A stretch of DNA of 63,271 bases from Bacteroidaceae bacterium (GTDB lineage: Bacteria; Bacteroidota; Bacteroidia; Bacteroidales; Bacteroidaceae), in the NCBI GenBank assembly GCA_017650045.1, contig JAGCFP010000089.1, forward strand, positions 1 through 63,271. Direction: 5' to 3'. The position numbers and the translations under genes are program-made. Below the pieces are notes generated by a model. It was given only the letters and a program-made list of their open reading frames with translations, did no database searches and had not been told where the DNA came from. How positions within the stretch are numbered: position 1 is the stretch's first letter; each line of letters opens with the position of its first letter. Of this stretch, positions 45,138-53,107 are shown piece after piece.

Positions 45138-46145
45138 TTATAAAGTTTGATTATTAGTTTCTTTCTCTGTCTCTTTCTCTGCTTTCAGACGCTCACGTTC
45201 CTCCTTGCGCTCCTTGTCGTACTTATCGTAAGCCTCCACGATGTGTTCCACCAACTTATGTCTTACGATGTCTTTCTTGTTCATCTCCACCACACTGATG
45301 CCCTTGACGCCTTTGAGTATATGCAAGGCTTGGATCAGGCCTGAAGTCTGAGATGGGGGAAGGTCGATCTGCGTGATGTCACCAGTCACAAACATCTTAG
45401 TATTCATACCCATACGGGTGAGGAACATCTTGATCTGTTGGGTACTGGTGTTCTGCGCCTCGTCCAAAATCACTACAGCATCGTTCAGTGTACGACCACG
45501 CATAAAAGCCAATGGGGCTATCTGGATGATGTTGTTTTCCATATATTCCTGCAACTTGGCAGCAGGGATCATGTCTTGCAAGGCATCATACAGTGGTTGC
45601 AGATAGGGGTCTATCTTCTCCTTCATGTCGCCAGGGAGGAAACCCAGTTTCTCGCCAGCTTCCACGGCAGGGCGACTCAGGATAATCTTCTTTATCTCCT
45701 TGTTTTTCAAGGCACGGACGGCAAGGGCAATGGCTGTGTAAGTCTTTCCAGAACCTGCAGGACCGATGGCAAATACCAGATCACTCTTCTTGAAAGCCTC
45801 CACCAGCTTCAGTTGATTCTCACTACGAGGTATGATGGGTTTACCTGTCACACTGAAAACGATGACATGTCCCGATTTCTCTGCTTGAGGGGCATTACCC
45901 TTGATGATGTCGATAATCACCTCTTCTTTCAGCGAGTTGAACTCCGCACAATATTTCTCCAGCTTGATGATATTCTCTTCAAAGGCAGCCATCTCCTCCT
46001 CATCGCCCAGCACCTTGATGACATTCCCACGTGCGATGATGCGCAACTTCGGATAAAGTGCCTTGATCAGTTGCATATTCGTGTTGTTCACCCCATAGAA
46101 AATGATGGGATCCACGTCTTCCAATATGATAACCTTCTCTATCAT
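45138..46145 (-). CDS. phoH: PhoH family ATPase
   Basis: This 335-residue protein has the PhoH core: Walker [16 protein letters not shown], the block [30 protein letters not shown], and Walker [11 protein letters not shown], followed by [24 protein letters not shown]. It is a cytoplasmic helicase-like ATPase often coexpressed with ybeY-type RNA genes, but here it is placed before purC. The C-terminus is a charged helix ([16 protein letters not shown]). Confidence 0.92.
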   Translation of the reverse strand: MIEKVIILEDVDPIIFYGVNNTNMQLIKALYPKLRIIARGNVIKVLGDEEEMAAFEENIIKLEKYCAEFNSLKEEVIIDIIKGNAPQAEKSGHVIVFSVTGKPIIPRSENQLKLVEAFKKSDLVFAIGPAGSGKTYTAIALAVRALKNKEIKKIILSRPAVEAGEKLGFLPGDMKEKIDPYLQPLYDALQDMIPAAKLQEYMENNIIQIAPLAFMRGRTLNDAVVILDEAQNTSTQQIKMFLTRMGMNTKMFVTGDITQIDLPPSQTSGLIQALHILKGVKGISVVEMNKKDIVRHKLVEHIVEAYDKYDKERKEERERLKAEKETEKETNNQTL

Positions 46146-46171
46146 TCAGCCTTTTTAGATAAAAATAATCA

Positions 46172-46179
46172 CAAAGATA
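46172..46179 (-). promoter_or_regulatory. -7 box of the phoH-purC-menG-aroE run
   Basis: Plus-strand CAAAGATA reads TATCTTTG on the minus strand, 27 bases before the phoH start. No TTTG partner was seen. Confidence 0.45.
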
Positions 46180-46211
46180 GTGAAACCTTTGCTCATTTCC
46201 ATCATCTGGAC

Positions 46212-46856
46212 TTATTTTTTTGATATGATTTGTACAGATGCACCATCGCCAGTCTTTTTCACTTCTAGGCAGACGGGTTGCAAGGTGTGGTTTTCGATGT
46301 CGAATAACCAATTTGGGTTAATGGCTACTCCGTTGATACGCGTTTCAAAATGCACATGCTCCGTAGTGGCACGTCCTGTGCGTCCTTCCAGGGCGATGGG
46401 TTGCCCTGCTCTTACCGTATCCCCACATTCCACAAGGTTCTTGGAGTTGTGGCTATAGACCGTTTCCATCCCAAAAGGATGGCGCACCACGATGACGTTG
46501 CCATAGCCGCCATAGTTGCGTGACAGGCGCACCACGCCATTGAAAGCGCTGCGCACCGTATCATTGGCAAAGGTCTTGATATCCACCCCAGAATGATCGG
46601 TATTGTCTCTGTGCCAGTCGGATATCAGGTTACATCCAGGCAGAGGAAAACAGAAGCCAAGTTTCAGCAGGTCGTCAGAGCAGATGTTGAACTTACTTCT
46701 CCCTTCGAACAATCCAGGGGTAGAGGCGCTCACATAGCTCACCTCGCTCTCACTGAATCCTTGAGCACTGCTTTCTGTGACTTGAAACAGAAGGCAAAGC
46801 ATGCAGACGATACCTGTAACTAACTGGCTTCTCAATATCTTGTAATTCATTGTCAT
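46212..46856 (-). CDS. M23 family metallopeptidase
   Basis: A signal peptide (ending near ESSAQG, residue 32) precedes a lysostaphin-type M23 domain: DHSGVDI with the first zinc His and Asp, VIVVRHPFGMETVYSHNSK, and EHVHFETRING with the HxH pair. It probably cuts peptidoglycan cross-links in the periplasm. The family's usual GPHLHFE block reads TEHVHFE here, with the zinc-binding HxH retained. The start overlaps the stop of the B3/4 gene as ATGA, so they are translated together. Confidence 0.88.
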   Translation of the reverse strand: MTMNYKILRSQLVTGIVCMLCLLFQVTESSAQGFSESEVSYVSASTPGLFEGRSKFNICSDDLLKLGFCFPLPGCNLISDWHRDNTDHSGVDIKTFANDTVRSAFNGVVRLSRNYGGYGNVIVVRHPFGMETVYSHNSKNLVECGDTVRAGQPIALEGRTGRATTEHVHFETRINGVAINPNWLFDIENHTLQPVCLEVKKTGDGASVQIISKK

Positions 46857-47536
46857 TCAAATTTAAATAAGCGCACTTCCGACCCACTGGCATACTTTGT
46901 AAGCAACGTGGCAGTAAAGTCCGCAGCCTCTTGCAACCCCTCTTCACCACTGTAACCGTTGATCACAGCCAATATGTGCGTCGTTTCCAGCGTCATCTTC
47001 GTACGCTCATGGTCGCTGGTGGGCGTACCTACACCTCCGATGGCATCCCTATATACAGGCAGTCCTTCAATGTTTAACATCCCACGGCCTATGCCTTCAT
47101 AGGGTTCCTCTGCTTTTCCCACGCCTAATATCAGCACGTTCCCTTGGAACTTGTCCGCATCGAAACCTCCAATGGAATAGCCCGACTTCATCGATACCAG
47201 GTTAATGATATCCACCAATGTATCTATCTGATAAAGTTTCAGTCCTCTCAATACCCTGCGACAAAGCGCCTCTCCTGATGGACGGTAGCGGCTGGGATCT
47301 TTTCCACAACGGCGATAAGCTTCGCGTGTCGCAGCGATGGAAGGCAGCAACTTAATGTCATCTACAGTATAATGTGCTTTCAGCTCCTCAGAATAGGCAT
47401 CTATCTCCTGCCACAATCCTTCGCAGTAAGGTGTGTTTACCACCTTAGCCTCCACAGCAATACCCTTGAAGGCAGGACAATAATGCTTGAATTCTTCAGA
47501 AACCTTTATGTTCAATTCACAATTCACAATTTTCAA
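46853..47536 (-). CDS. B3/4 domain protein (PheT-like fold)
   Basis: This protein of up to 227 residues has the B3/4 fold of phenylalanyl-tRNA synthetase beta: SEEFKHYCPAFKGIAVEAKV, YRRCGKDPSRYRPSGEALCRR, LVDIINLVSMKSGYSIGGFD. Stand-alone B3/4 proteins may edit misacylated tRNAs. The gene has no ATG near its start. The candidates are TTG at 47536, GTG at 47527 and TTG at 47515, all inside a heptamer repeat. The last gives MNIKVSEEF, the most natural N-terminus. Coordinates give the longest frame. Confidence 0.82.
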   Translation of the reverse strand: MKIVNCELNIKVSEEFKHYCPAFKGIAVEAKVVNTPYCEGLWQEIDAYSEELKAHYTVDDIKLLPSIAATREAYRRCGKDPSRYRPSGEALCRRVLRGLKLYQIDTLVDIINLVSMKSGYSIGGFDADKFQGNVLILGVGKAEEPYEGIGRGMLNIEGLPVYRDAIGGVGTPTSDHERTKMTLETTHILAVINGYSGEEGLQEAADFTATLLTKYASGSEVRLFKFE

Positions 47537-47647
47537 TTACAACTTCGTTGTGATTATTAGCTGTACCTCGGCAAATTAAAGCAAGCTTTATTGCTCTCGG
47601 TTTGCATAATAATACTCAATTTTCAATTTTCAATTCTCAATTCTCAA
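47510..47647. repeat. Heptamer repeat tracts flanking an intergenic hairpin
   Basis: On the minus strand TTGAAAA/TTGAGAA units run four and a half times (47615-47647) at the end of pgeF, and TTGAAAA/TTGTGAA units run about four times (47510-47537) at the start of the B3/4 gene. Between them lies a palindromic stretch around AAGCAAGCTTTATT (47580-47593), flanked by CTCGGCAAA and CTCGGTTTGC. This sort of TTGARAA tract is common in Bacteroidales intergenic DNA. Confidence 0.65.
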
Positions 47648-48448
47648 CATGATCCCCGTCAGCGCCCTTCCAGACTCTTGTCCCATGCGTCGCGCAGAGA
47701 AATAATCCTGATAGCGCAGATAAGTACAGATACCAGCCAGCTCTATCTGATTGTCAGGAATGCCGAACTCCTTGAACTGCATACGGTTAGCTATCCACAG
47801 GTTGATGTGGTACTTATGGCTGTTGCGCTTCCATTCCGAGATGCGTTCCATAGGGAAACCATGATTGGCAAACTCCAGATACACTTCATCACCCACTTCC
47901 AGTCCTGCCAGAGAAATACCAGGTCCCATACAGGCAATGACATCCTTACCCTCAGTGCCATAAAGCTCATGCATCTTCTCCAGCGTTTGCTTGGCGATGC
48001 GCTTCACTGTGCCCCTCCATCCGGCATGCGAACTGGCGATTACCCCATGCGTCTTGTCATAGAACAACAATGGAATACAATCGGCAGTCGTCACACACAG
48101 ACAGACGCCTTTTTCCGTAGTGATCAGGGCATCCTTACCATCCACCATCTGCAGGCGCTCCTCTTCACTGGCATTAAGATACTCCTCGCCAATGACGGCT
48201 ATCTCCGTGTTATGTACCTGATGGGGGATTACCAGCAGTGCTGGTCGTTCTGGAAGTGCACTGCAGAGCTTTTCCAGATTCTGTTTGATACATTCAGGGT
48301 CGTCATTCCCATAAATACCTAAATTGAATGAAGAATAACTACCCTTACTTACGCCACCGTGACGAGTGGTGGTAAAATTACAAAGCTCTGGGTGTGCTGA
48401 AAGCAGCTTAAACGCCTGTACGCTATTATCTTCAGTTAGTGCTATCAT
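47630..48448 (-). CDS. pgeF: Peptidoglycan editing factor PgeF (YfiH/DUF152 family)
   Basis: This 272-residue protein has the multicopper-oxidase-like YfiH block: TTRHGGVSKGSYSSFNLG, CVTTADCIPLLFYDK with the metal Cys, and ASSHAGWRGTVKRIA with the metal His. PgeF removes wrongly inserted L-serine from peptidoglycan precursors; older annotations call it laccase or polyphenol oxidase. The last five residues (LRIEN) and the stop are encoded by the TTGAGAA heptamer tract, so the 3' end has been modified by the repeat. Confidence 0.9.
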   Translation of the reverse strand: MIALTEDNSVQAFKLLSAHPELCNFTTTRHGGVSKGSYSSFNLGIYGNDDPECIKQNLEKLCSALPERPALLVIPHQVHNTEIAVIGEEYLNASEEERLQMVDGKDALITTEKGVCLCVTTADCIPLLFYDKTHGVIASSHAGWRGTVKRIAKQTLEKMHELYGTEGKDVIACMGPGISLAGLEVGDEVYLEFANHGFPMERISEWKRNSHKYHINLWIANRMQFKEFGIPDNQIELAGICTYLRYQDYFSARRMGQESGRALTGIMLRIEN

Positions 48449-48470
48449 GATGTATTAGTAAAATTCGGTG

Positions 48471-48478
48471 CAAAAATA
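48471..48478 (-). promoter_or_regulatory. -7 box of pgeF
   Basis: Plus-strand CAAAAATA reads TATTTTTG on the minus strand, 22 bases before the pgeF start. Confidence 0.45.
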
Positions 48479-48508
48479 ATGAATATTTTTAAAAAGAGGT
48501 ATATCTTG

Positions 48509-48540
48509 TTTGATAGATGTTGCAAAACGTTGTATTTTTG
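48509..48540 (+). promoter_or_regulatory. Promoter of the EamA transporter gene, giving a leaderless transcript
   Basis: TTTG (48509-48512), 20 bases, TATTTTTG (48533-48540). The ATG at 48550 follows only 9 bases after the -7 box, about where transcription should begin, so the mRNA should have almost no leader. Confidence 0.65.
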
Positions 48541-48549
48541 CACCCTGTT

Positions 48550-49446
48550 ATGTTATATTTGGCGTTTTTATCAGCGGTACTGCTTGGCATCTATGACACT
48601 TTTCGCAAGCAATCATTGAAGGATAACGCGGTACTTCCCGTGCTTTTCCTCAATACGTTTTTCCTCAGTCTGATGTTCCTGCCGTTCATCCTGATTTCCC
48701 GTCTCTCACCGCAGTCGCTGGAGGGAAGCATCTTCTTCGTGCCTCAGGCGGGGTGGGAGGTACATCGCTATATCCTGTTGAAATCGTGCATCGTGTTGTC
48801 TTCATGGATTTTCGGCTATTTTGCCACCAAGCACCTGCCCCTTACCATCATAGGTCCCATCAATGCCACACGTCCCGTCATGGTACTTATAGGCGCCCTG
48901 CTGCTGTTTGGTGAGCGATTGAACCTTTACCAATGGATTGGTGTCACCTTGGCTATTCTCTCTTTCTTCCTACTCAGTCGTTCAGGAAAGAAAGAAGGCA
49001 TCGATTTCAAGCATAATCGTTGGATCTTCCTCATGGTCATGGCGGCTGTGATGGGGGCCGTCAGCGGACTCTATGACAAGTACCTCATGAAGCAGTTCCC
49101 TCCCATGCTGGTACAGTCGTGGTACAATGTCTATCAGGTCTTCATCATGTGCCCCATCATCCTGTTGCTCTGGTATCCGCAGCGTAAGAAAAATACGCCT
49201 TTTCAGTGGAAGTGGACCATTCCCTGCATCTCGCTTTTCCTTGGTGCCGCCGATTTTGCCTACTTCTATGCCTTGAGCTATCCCGATGCCATGATTTCTG
49301 TCATTTCCATGATCAGGCGAGGCAGTGTGGTGGTTTCTTTCGCTTGTGGAGCGCTGATTTTCCATGAAAAGAACCTGCGGAGTAAAGTTGTTGACCTCAT
49401 TTTAGTATTAATTGGAATGTTCTTCCTATATTTGGGGTCGAAATAG
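48550..49446 (+). CDS. EamA/DMT-family transporter
   Basis: This 298-residue protein has about ten membrane helices and an internal two-fold repeat (for example KHLPLTIIGPINATRPVMVLIGALLLFGE and SYPDAMISVISMIRRGSVVVSFACGALIFHEK), the drug/metabolite exporter pattern. The substrate is unknown. The start is placed at 48550 (MLYLAFLSAVLLG) rather than 48517, because 48517 lies inside the promoter. It is followed by a DUF3256 gene after 44 bases and may be cotranscribed. Confidence 0.82.
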   Translation: MLYLAFLSAVLLGIYDTFRKQSLKDNAVLPVLFLNTFFLSLMFLPFILISRLSPQSLEGSIFFVPQAGWEVHRYILLKSCIVLSSWIFGYFATKHLPLTIIGPINATRPVMVLIGALLLFGERLNLYQWIGVTLAILSFFLLSRSGKKEGIDFKHNRWIFLMVMAAVMGAVSGLYDKYLMKQFPPMLVQSWYNVYQVFIMCPIILLLWYPQRKKNTPFQWKWTIPCISLFLGAADFAYFYALSYPDAMISVISMIRRGSVVVSFACGALIFHEKNLRSKVVDLILVLIGMFFLYLGSK

Positions 49447-49490
49447 GCTCATGGTTTAGAATTTAGAGTTAAGAGTTTAGAGAAAAGCGT

Positions 49491-50135
49491 ATGAAGTTTT
49501 ATTGGAAGCTATTGTTTTATGTGGGTGTTTTGTGCACGACTGTCTGTGCTGAGGCTCAGCAGGCACGCGATTATTTCACCTCCATGCCCGACTCGGTGTT
49601 GCCTTTGCTTACAGAGGTGAACCGTGCCGATTGTATCGACTTTCTCGACAGTCACATGAAGGCTGAGGTAACCAATCGTTTCAATAATAAGTCGGAAATG
49701 ACACGTCTGACGACGGACTTTATCGAGATGCAATTCTCTCCTTCCTCTGTCTGGCAGATGAAGGTGCTTCCTCTAGCCGATGCACAGGTGGTTTGTACCG
49801 TTTCCACGGTCAGTGCTCCAGCAGCCGATAGCCATTTACGTTTCTATGATGATGATTGGAAAGAGCTCCCTGTAAGTCGTTTCATCGATGCCCTTCCTGT
49901 GCTCGATGATTTCTTCACCGCCCTTCCGGATAGCGTGAATCCTAATCGTTACCAGACTTATCGCAGTAGGGTGGACATGTTGCTGATGAAGGCTGACCTT
50001 TCCCCCGATTCCCAGACCCTTACCTTCACTTTCACCACGCCTGCTACCCTTGATCGTGAGGCAGCCGACTTCCTGAAGCCCTATCTTCGTGAAGAAATCG
50101 TGTATCAGTGGCGTGAAGGTCAATTTGTACACTAG
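49491..50135 (+). CDS. DUF3256 family periplasmic protein
   Basis: This 214-residue protein has a signal peptide (about residues 1-22, ending VCAEAQQ) and the DUF3256 pattern ARDYFTSMPDSVLPLLTEVNRADCIDFLDS, KSEMTRLTTDFIEMQFS. The predicted fold is mixed, as in Bacteroidetes proteins of this family with no known role. The stop codon TAG (50133-50135) lies in the centre of the palindrome TGTACACTAGTGTACA. Confidence 0.85.
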   Translation: MKFYWKLLFYVGVLCTTVCAEAQQARDYFTSMPDSVLPLLTEVNRADCIDFLDSHMKAEVTNRFNNKSEMTRLTTDFIEMQFSPSSVWQMKVLPLADAQVVCTVSTVSAPAADSHLRFYDDDWKELPVSRFIDALPVLDDFFTALPDSVNPNRYQTYRSRVDMLLMKADLSPDSQTLTFTFTTPATLDREAADFLKPYLREEIVYQWREGQFVH

Positions 50136-50141
50136 TGTACA
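50126..50141. promoter_or_regulatory. Operator-like palindrome TGTACACTAGTGTACA, site 1
   Basis: This perfect 16-base palindrome occurs again at 60005-60020. It lies 20 bases upstream of the TTTG of the TPR regulator promoter, where an activator would bind. It coincides with the end of the DUF3256 coding region. The binding protein is unknown. Confidence 0.55.
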
Positions 50142-50161
50142 TCGTTTCTGACCACTAATTA

Positions 50162-50193
50162 TTTGCTAGCATCGTCATAAAGTCCTATTTTTG
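50162..50193 (+). promoter_or_regulatory. Promoter of the second TPR regulator gene
   Basis: TTTG (50162-50165), 20 bases, TATTTTTG (50186-50193), then the ATG at 50214 after 20 bases. Canonical spacing. Confidence 0.75.
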
Positions 50194-50213
50194 TCGCAGT
50201 AAATGATGATGCA

Positions 50214-51962
50214 ATGAAAAGCCTTTCTACCACCCTCTGTGTGATATGCTGCATGATGCTTTCCACCATGCTCGCTTTGACTGCGTGCCATCGTCATATC
50301 AGTTATCCCAAGGAGCTGAAGGTCGCAGATAGTCTGGCGAATGTGAATCCAGAGGAGGCCATTACCCTGCTTCAAGGACAGGCGCATGCCATGACGTCTG
50401 CTCCACTTGCCACACAGATGTATTACCGCTTGCTTTGCATCAAGGCCAATGACAAGGCCTATATCCCTCATACCACAGACACACTGATACTTCCTGTGCT
50501 GCATTATTATGAGAAAGGAGGTGACCCTTCGTTGCTGAGTATGGCCTATTACTATGCCGGACGAGTTTACCGTGATTTGAATGATGCTCCACAGGCTTTG
50601 GATTATTTCCAAAAAGGCTTGCAGGCACAGGTCGATGGCGATGACTCTATGGGGGCTGTGCTCTATGCCCAGATGGGTGAGATCTTCTTTTACCAGTCGC
50701 TATATGAAGAGGCGCAGAATATGTATCAGGAAGCATACAGGCTTGACTCCATCGCTGCAGATACCATTGGTATGATCTTTGATTTGCGCGACATGGCTTT
50801 CACCTATCGCATGCAGTCGCAGTATGACGAGGCACTACCTTTGTTGCTACAAGCAGAAACAATGGCACAAGCCATCGATGACGAGGAGATGGTGGGACTT
50901 GTAGCATCGCAGTTGGCAGGACTCTATAACCGCATTGGACAATATGAGCAGGCTTTGGAGCAAATCTCGCTAGCCTTAGAGCATGTGGGCGCAGTGGATC
51001 TTCAGAGTACATACGATGTCTATGCCAATATCCTGCTGAATACAGGAAAGTTGGCGGAAGCTGAAGGCCTTTTCGAGCAGCTGACGCATGCAGACGATCA
51101 GAATATTCGCCTCGATGCCTATGATGGTTTAGCCACGATAGCTGCCAACAGGAAGCAGGTAGAGGATTATTCCCATTATTTCCGTCAGTATAAGGCCGTC
51201 AACGATTCCATTCAGCGTGTGGCAGCCACAACGTCCGTCAGTAGGATGAATGCCCTCTATAATTACCAACTCAGGGAAAGAGAGAATGCTGAACTCAGGG
51301 AGAAAAACCAGCAGAATCAGATCCTGTTGATATCGTTACTCTCCGTGTTCTTGTTGGTTGCTGTGGCCTCATGGACCTACTTCCGTCATCGTCGCATGCA
51401 GATGCAGTATCGTTTGGAACAGTTGCAGCGCTTACAGGCAGAACAATATCGCCAGAGTGATGAGTTTATCAAATCCAACCAGCGTGAGATTCTGAAACTT
51501 CAGGCTCAGCTTGAGGAAAGCAGTCTTCAGAATAAGGAAATGGCCCAACGATTAGAGGCACAGAAAGAGCAGTTAGAACGCTCCAACCGCTTGGCAGAGA
51601 TGAAGATAGAGCAGCGCGAGCAGATCAAGAAAGCCATCCAAGAATCCTCAGTGATGGCACATCTGCAAGAACTTGTGGCCAGTGGCCAGCATATCCATCC
51701 AGAAGACATCACTGAAGTCTTGAACCTGCTCCATGATATATGCCCAGATTTCTTGTCTGCCTTAGATCAATTGGGCGAACTCAATGAACTGGAATACCAG
51801 GTAAGTCTGCTGTTGAAACTCGGTATCTCTCCCGCCTCTATTTCCCAGTTGGTACTTCGTGAAAAGACCACCATCTCTGCTGTTCGTAGGCGATTATATA
51901 AGAAAATCACAGGGCAGAATGGTACCCCAAGTGATTGGGATGAGATTATCCTTTCGCTGTAA
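50214..51962 (+). CDS. Membrane-anchored TPR regulator with C-terminal HTH
   Basis: This 582-residue protein has a signal ending in the lipobox LTAC (Cys25), about eight TPR-like repeats over residues 40-350 (YYAGRVYRDLNDAPQALDYFQKGL is one), a membrane helix near 367-389, a long coiled coil (about 395-475) and a C-terminal helix-turn-helix: ELEYQVSLLLKLGISPASIS, with TTISAVRRRLYKKITG as the recognition part. It is paralogous to the protein at 200-1906. The layout suggests a signal sensed in the periplasm and passed to DNA. It faces the DUF4249/TonB genes tail to tail with no base between the stops. Those genes and the palindrome-linked lipoproteins are candidate targets. Confidence 0.8.
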   Translation: MKSLSTTLCVICCMMLSTMLALTACHRHISYPKELKVADSLANVNPEEAITLLQGQAHAMTSAPLATQMYYRLLCIKANDKAYIPHTTDTLILPVLHYYEKGGDPSLLSMAYYYAGRVYRDLNDAPQALDYFQKGLQAQVDGDDSMGAVLYAQMGEIFFYQSLYEEAQNMYQEAYRLDSIAADTIGMIFDLRDMAFTYRMQSQYDEALPLLLQAETMAQAIDDEEMVGLVASQLAGLYNRIGQYEQALEQISLALEHVGAVDLQSTYDVYANILLNTGKLAEAEGLFEQLTHADDQNIRLDAYDGLATIAANRKQVEDYSHYFRQYKAVNDSIQRVAATTSVSRMNALYNYQLRERENAELREKNQQNQILLISLLSVFLLVAVASWTYFRHRRMQMQYRLEQLQRLQAEQYRQSDEFIKSNQREILKLQAQLEESSLQNKEMAQRLEAQKEQLERSNRLAEMKIEQREQIKKAIQESSVMAHLQELVASGQHIHPEDITEVLNLLHDICPDFLSALDQLGELNELEYQVSLLLKLGISPASISQLVLREKTTISAVRRRLYKKITGQNGTPSDWDEIILSL

Positions 51963-53102
51963 TCAGTCCCCATATTCCACAAAATGCCTGTCATAGCTTA
52001 GGGCTCCAAGGATGCCCCAGCCATTCTGAACGTTGCTGTAGATTTGTACGGGTTCCGAGAAGGCATCTTTCTCAGACACCTGATAGATCTGTACTGACTT
52101 TAGGTAGAGGTAAAGTTCCTTAGAGATGGCCTGTAGCTCTACCATTACTTCTGGGTCGCGCCACAAAGCCTCGATTATCTCCTCATCTGTCGTACCATTT
52201 GGAACCATGGGACTGTCAACTGTGAACGTATAATCCCTGCCCTGCATCAGTGAGTTATCGAATACATTGGAGAAGAAGGCAGGCCAACCTCCAAAGTTAG
52301 CCGTGATACGGCTGTCCAAAAACAGTTCGTCGGTTGAGAAGTATACATCCTGCATGGTGTAGTAATAATATGCAGTTGAGGACCATCCGTCACCCTCCCA
52401 AGTCTGGGAACTTTTATTGTATCTCACACCCCTCACACGTAGGCGATAGTATTTTTCTCCAGCGGTGTCTGTGATACGGCACGTCAAGCGCATCACGGTA
52501 TCAGTTTCGAAACTAAGGTTTCCCTGATACCTGTACGGATTCTCTGGCACCCGTTCATGGCTTACTATCTCTATCTTTGGTTTGGCAGGCACGGTGGTCT
52601 CGGCATAAGCTATTTGAGGAGGGGAGACCTTTTCCGAAATAACCTTTCCCGAAGAAGCATCAAAGTCCACAACACCTCCCCCCATGGGCCTTGTTATGGC
52701 AGCCACCTCTATATGGTCGCCTGCCTTGGGCACATAGTCGCTTGTGTAGCATTTCGAATCATCGTTCCAAAACATTGTGAAACTCTGGCCGTTTACTTTT
52801 ACTTCCACATTTGCCGAAGCAATGAGGTTTTTTCTATAGTAGTCGTTCTGCTGATAGTCCAGCGTGTTGTCGTTCTTCACGAACTTTTGTTCCTTGTAGT
52901 CATAGTAGGCCACACCGGGGGTCTTGTTGATGGGATAGGCATGACTTAGATACACCTTTAGCGGTGTGCCCTCTACGGCTATGGCATCTATGGTCATGTC
53001 GTTGGCCTGCTCTTCCTGTGTGTTCACAAAGTCGAGGGTACGTTCACAGGCACTGCCCATCAGTGCCAAGATGCAAAGTATGATGTAATGTTTTGCTTTC
53101 AT
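51963..53102 (-). CDS. DUF4249 lipoprotein, copy 1
   Basis: This 379-residue lipoprotein has the lipobox GSAC (Cys19) and a DUF4249 body with Ig-like strands (AIAVEGTPLKVYLSHAYPINKTPGV; VRGVRYNKSSQTWEG). Its C-terminal segment (YSNVQNGWGILGALSYDRHF) is nearly the same as in the copy at 55848. DUF4249 proteins stand beside TonB-dependent receptors in Bacteroidetes and probably serve as their outer-membrane partner. Start 53102 is chosen over 53156 because the latter overlaps the receptor gene and lacks a signal. It follows the receptor by 5 bases. Confidence 0.85.
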   Translation of the reverse strand: MKAKHYIILCILALMGSACERTLDFVNTQEEQANDMTIDAIAVEGTPLKVYLSHAYPINKTPGVAYYDYKEQKFVKNDNTLDYQQNDYYRKNLIASANVEVKVNGQSFTMFWNDDSKCYTSDYVPKAGDHIEVAAITRPMGGGVVDFDASSGKVISEKVSPPQIAYAETTVPAKPKIEIVSHERVPENPYRYQGNLSFETDTVMRLTCRITDTAGEKYYRLRVRGVRYNKSSQTWEGDGWSSTAYYYYTMQDVYFSTDELFLDSRITANFGGWPAFFSNVFDNSLMQGRDYTFTVDSPMVPNGTTDEEIIEALWRDPEVMVELQAISKELYLYLKSVQIYQVSEKDAFSEPVQIYSNVQNGWGILGALSYDRHFVEYGD

Positions 53103-53107
53103 ATCTT

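Noticed and set aside
44276-45157. 293-codon frame on the plus strand over purC
   Set aside because: Antisense to purC, which has all family motifs. No signal or domain appears in the plus-strand product.
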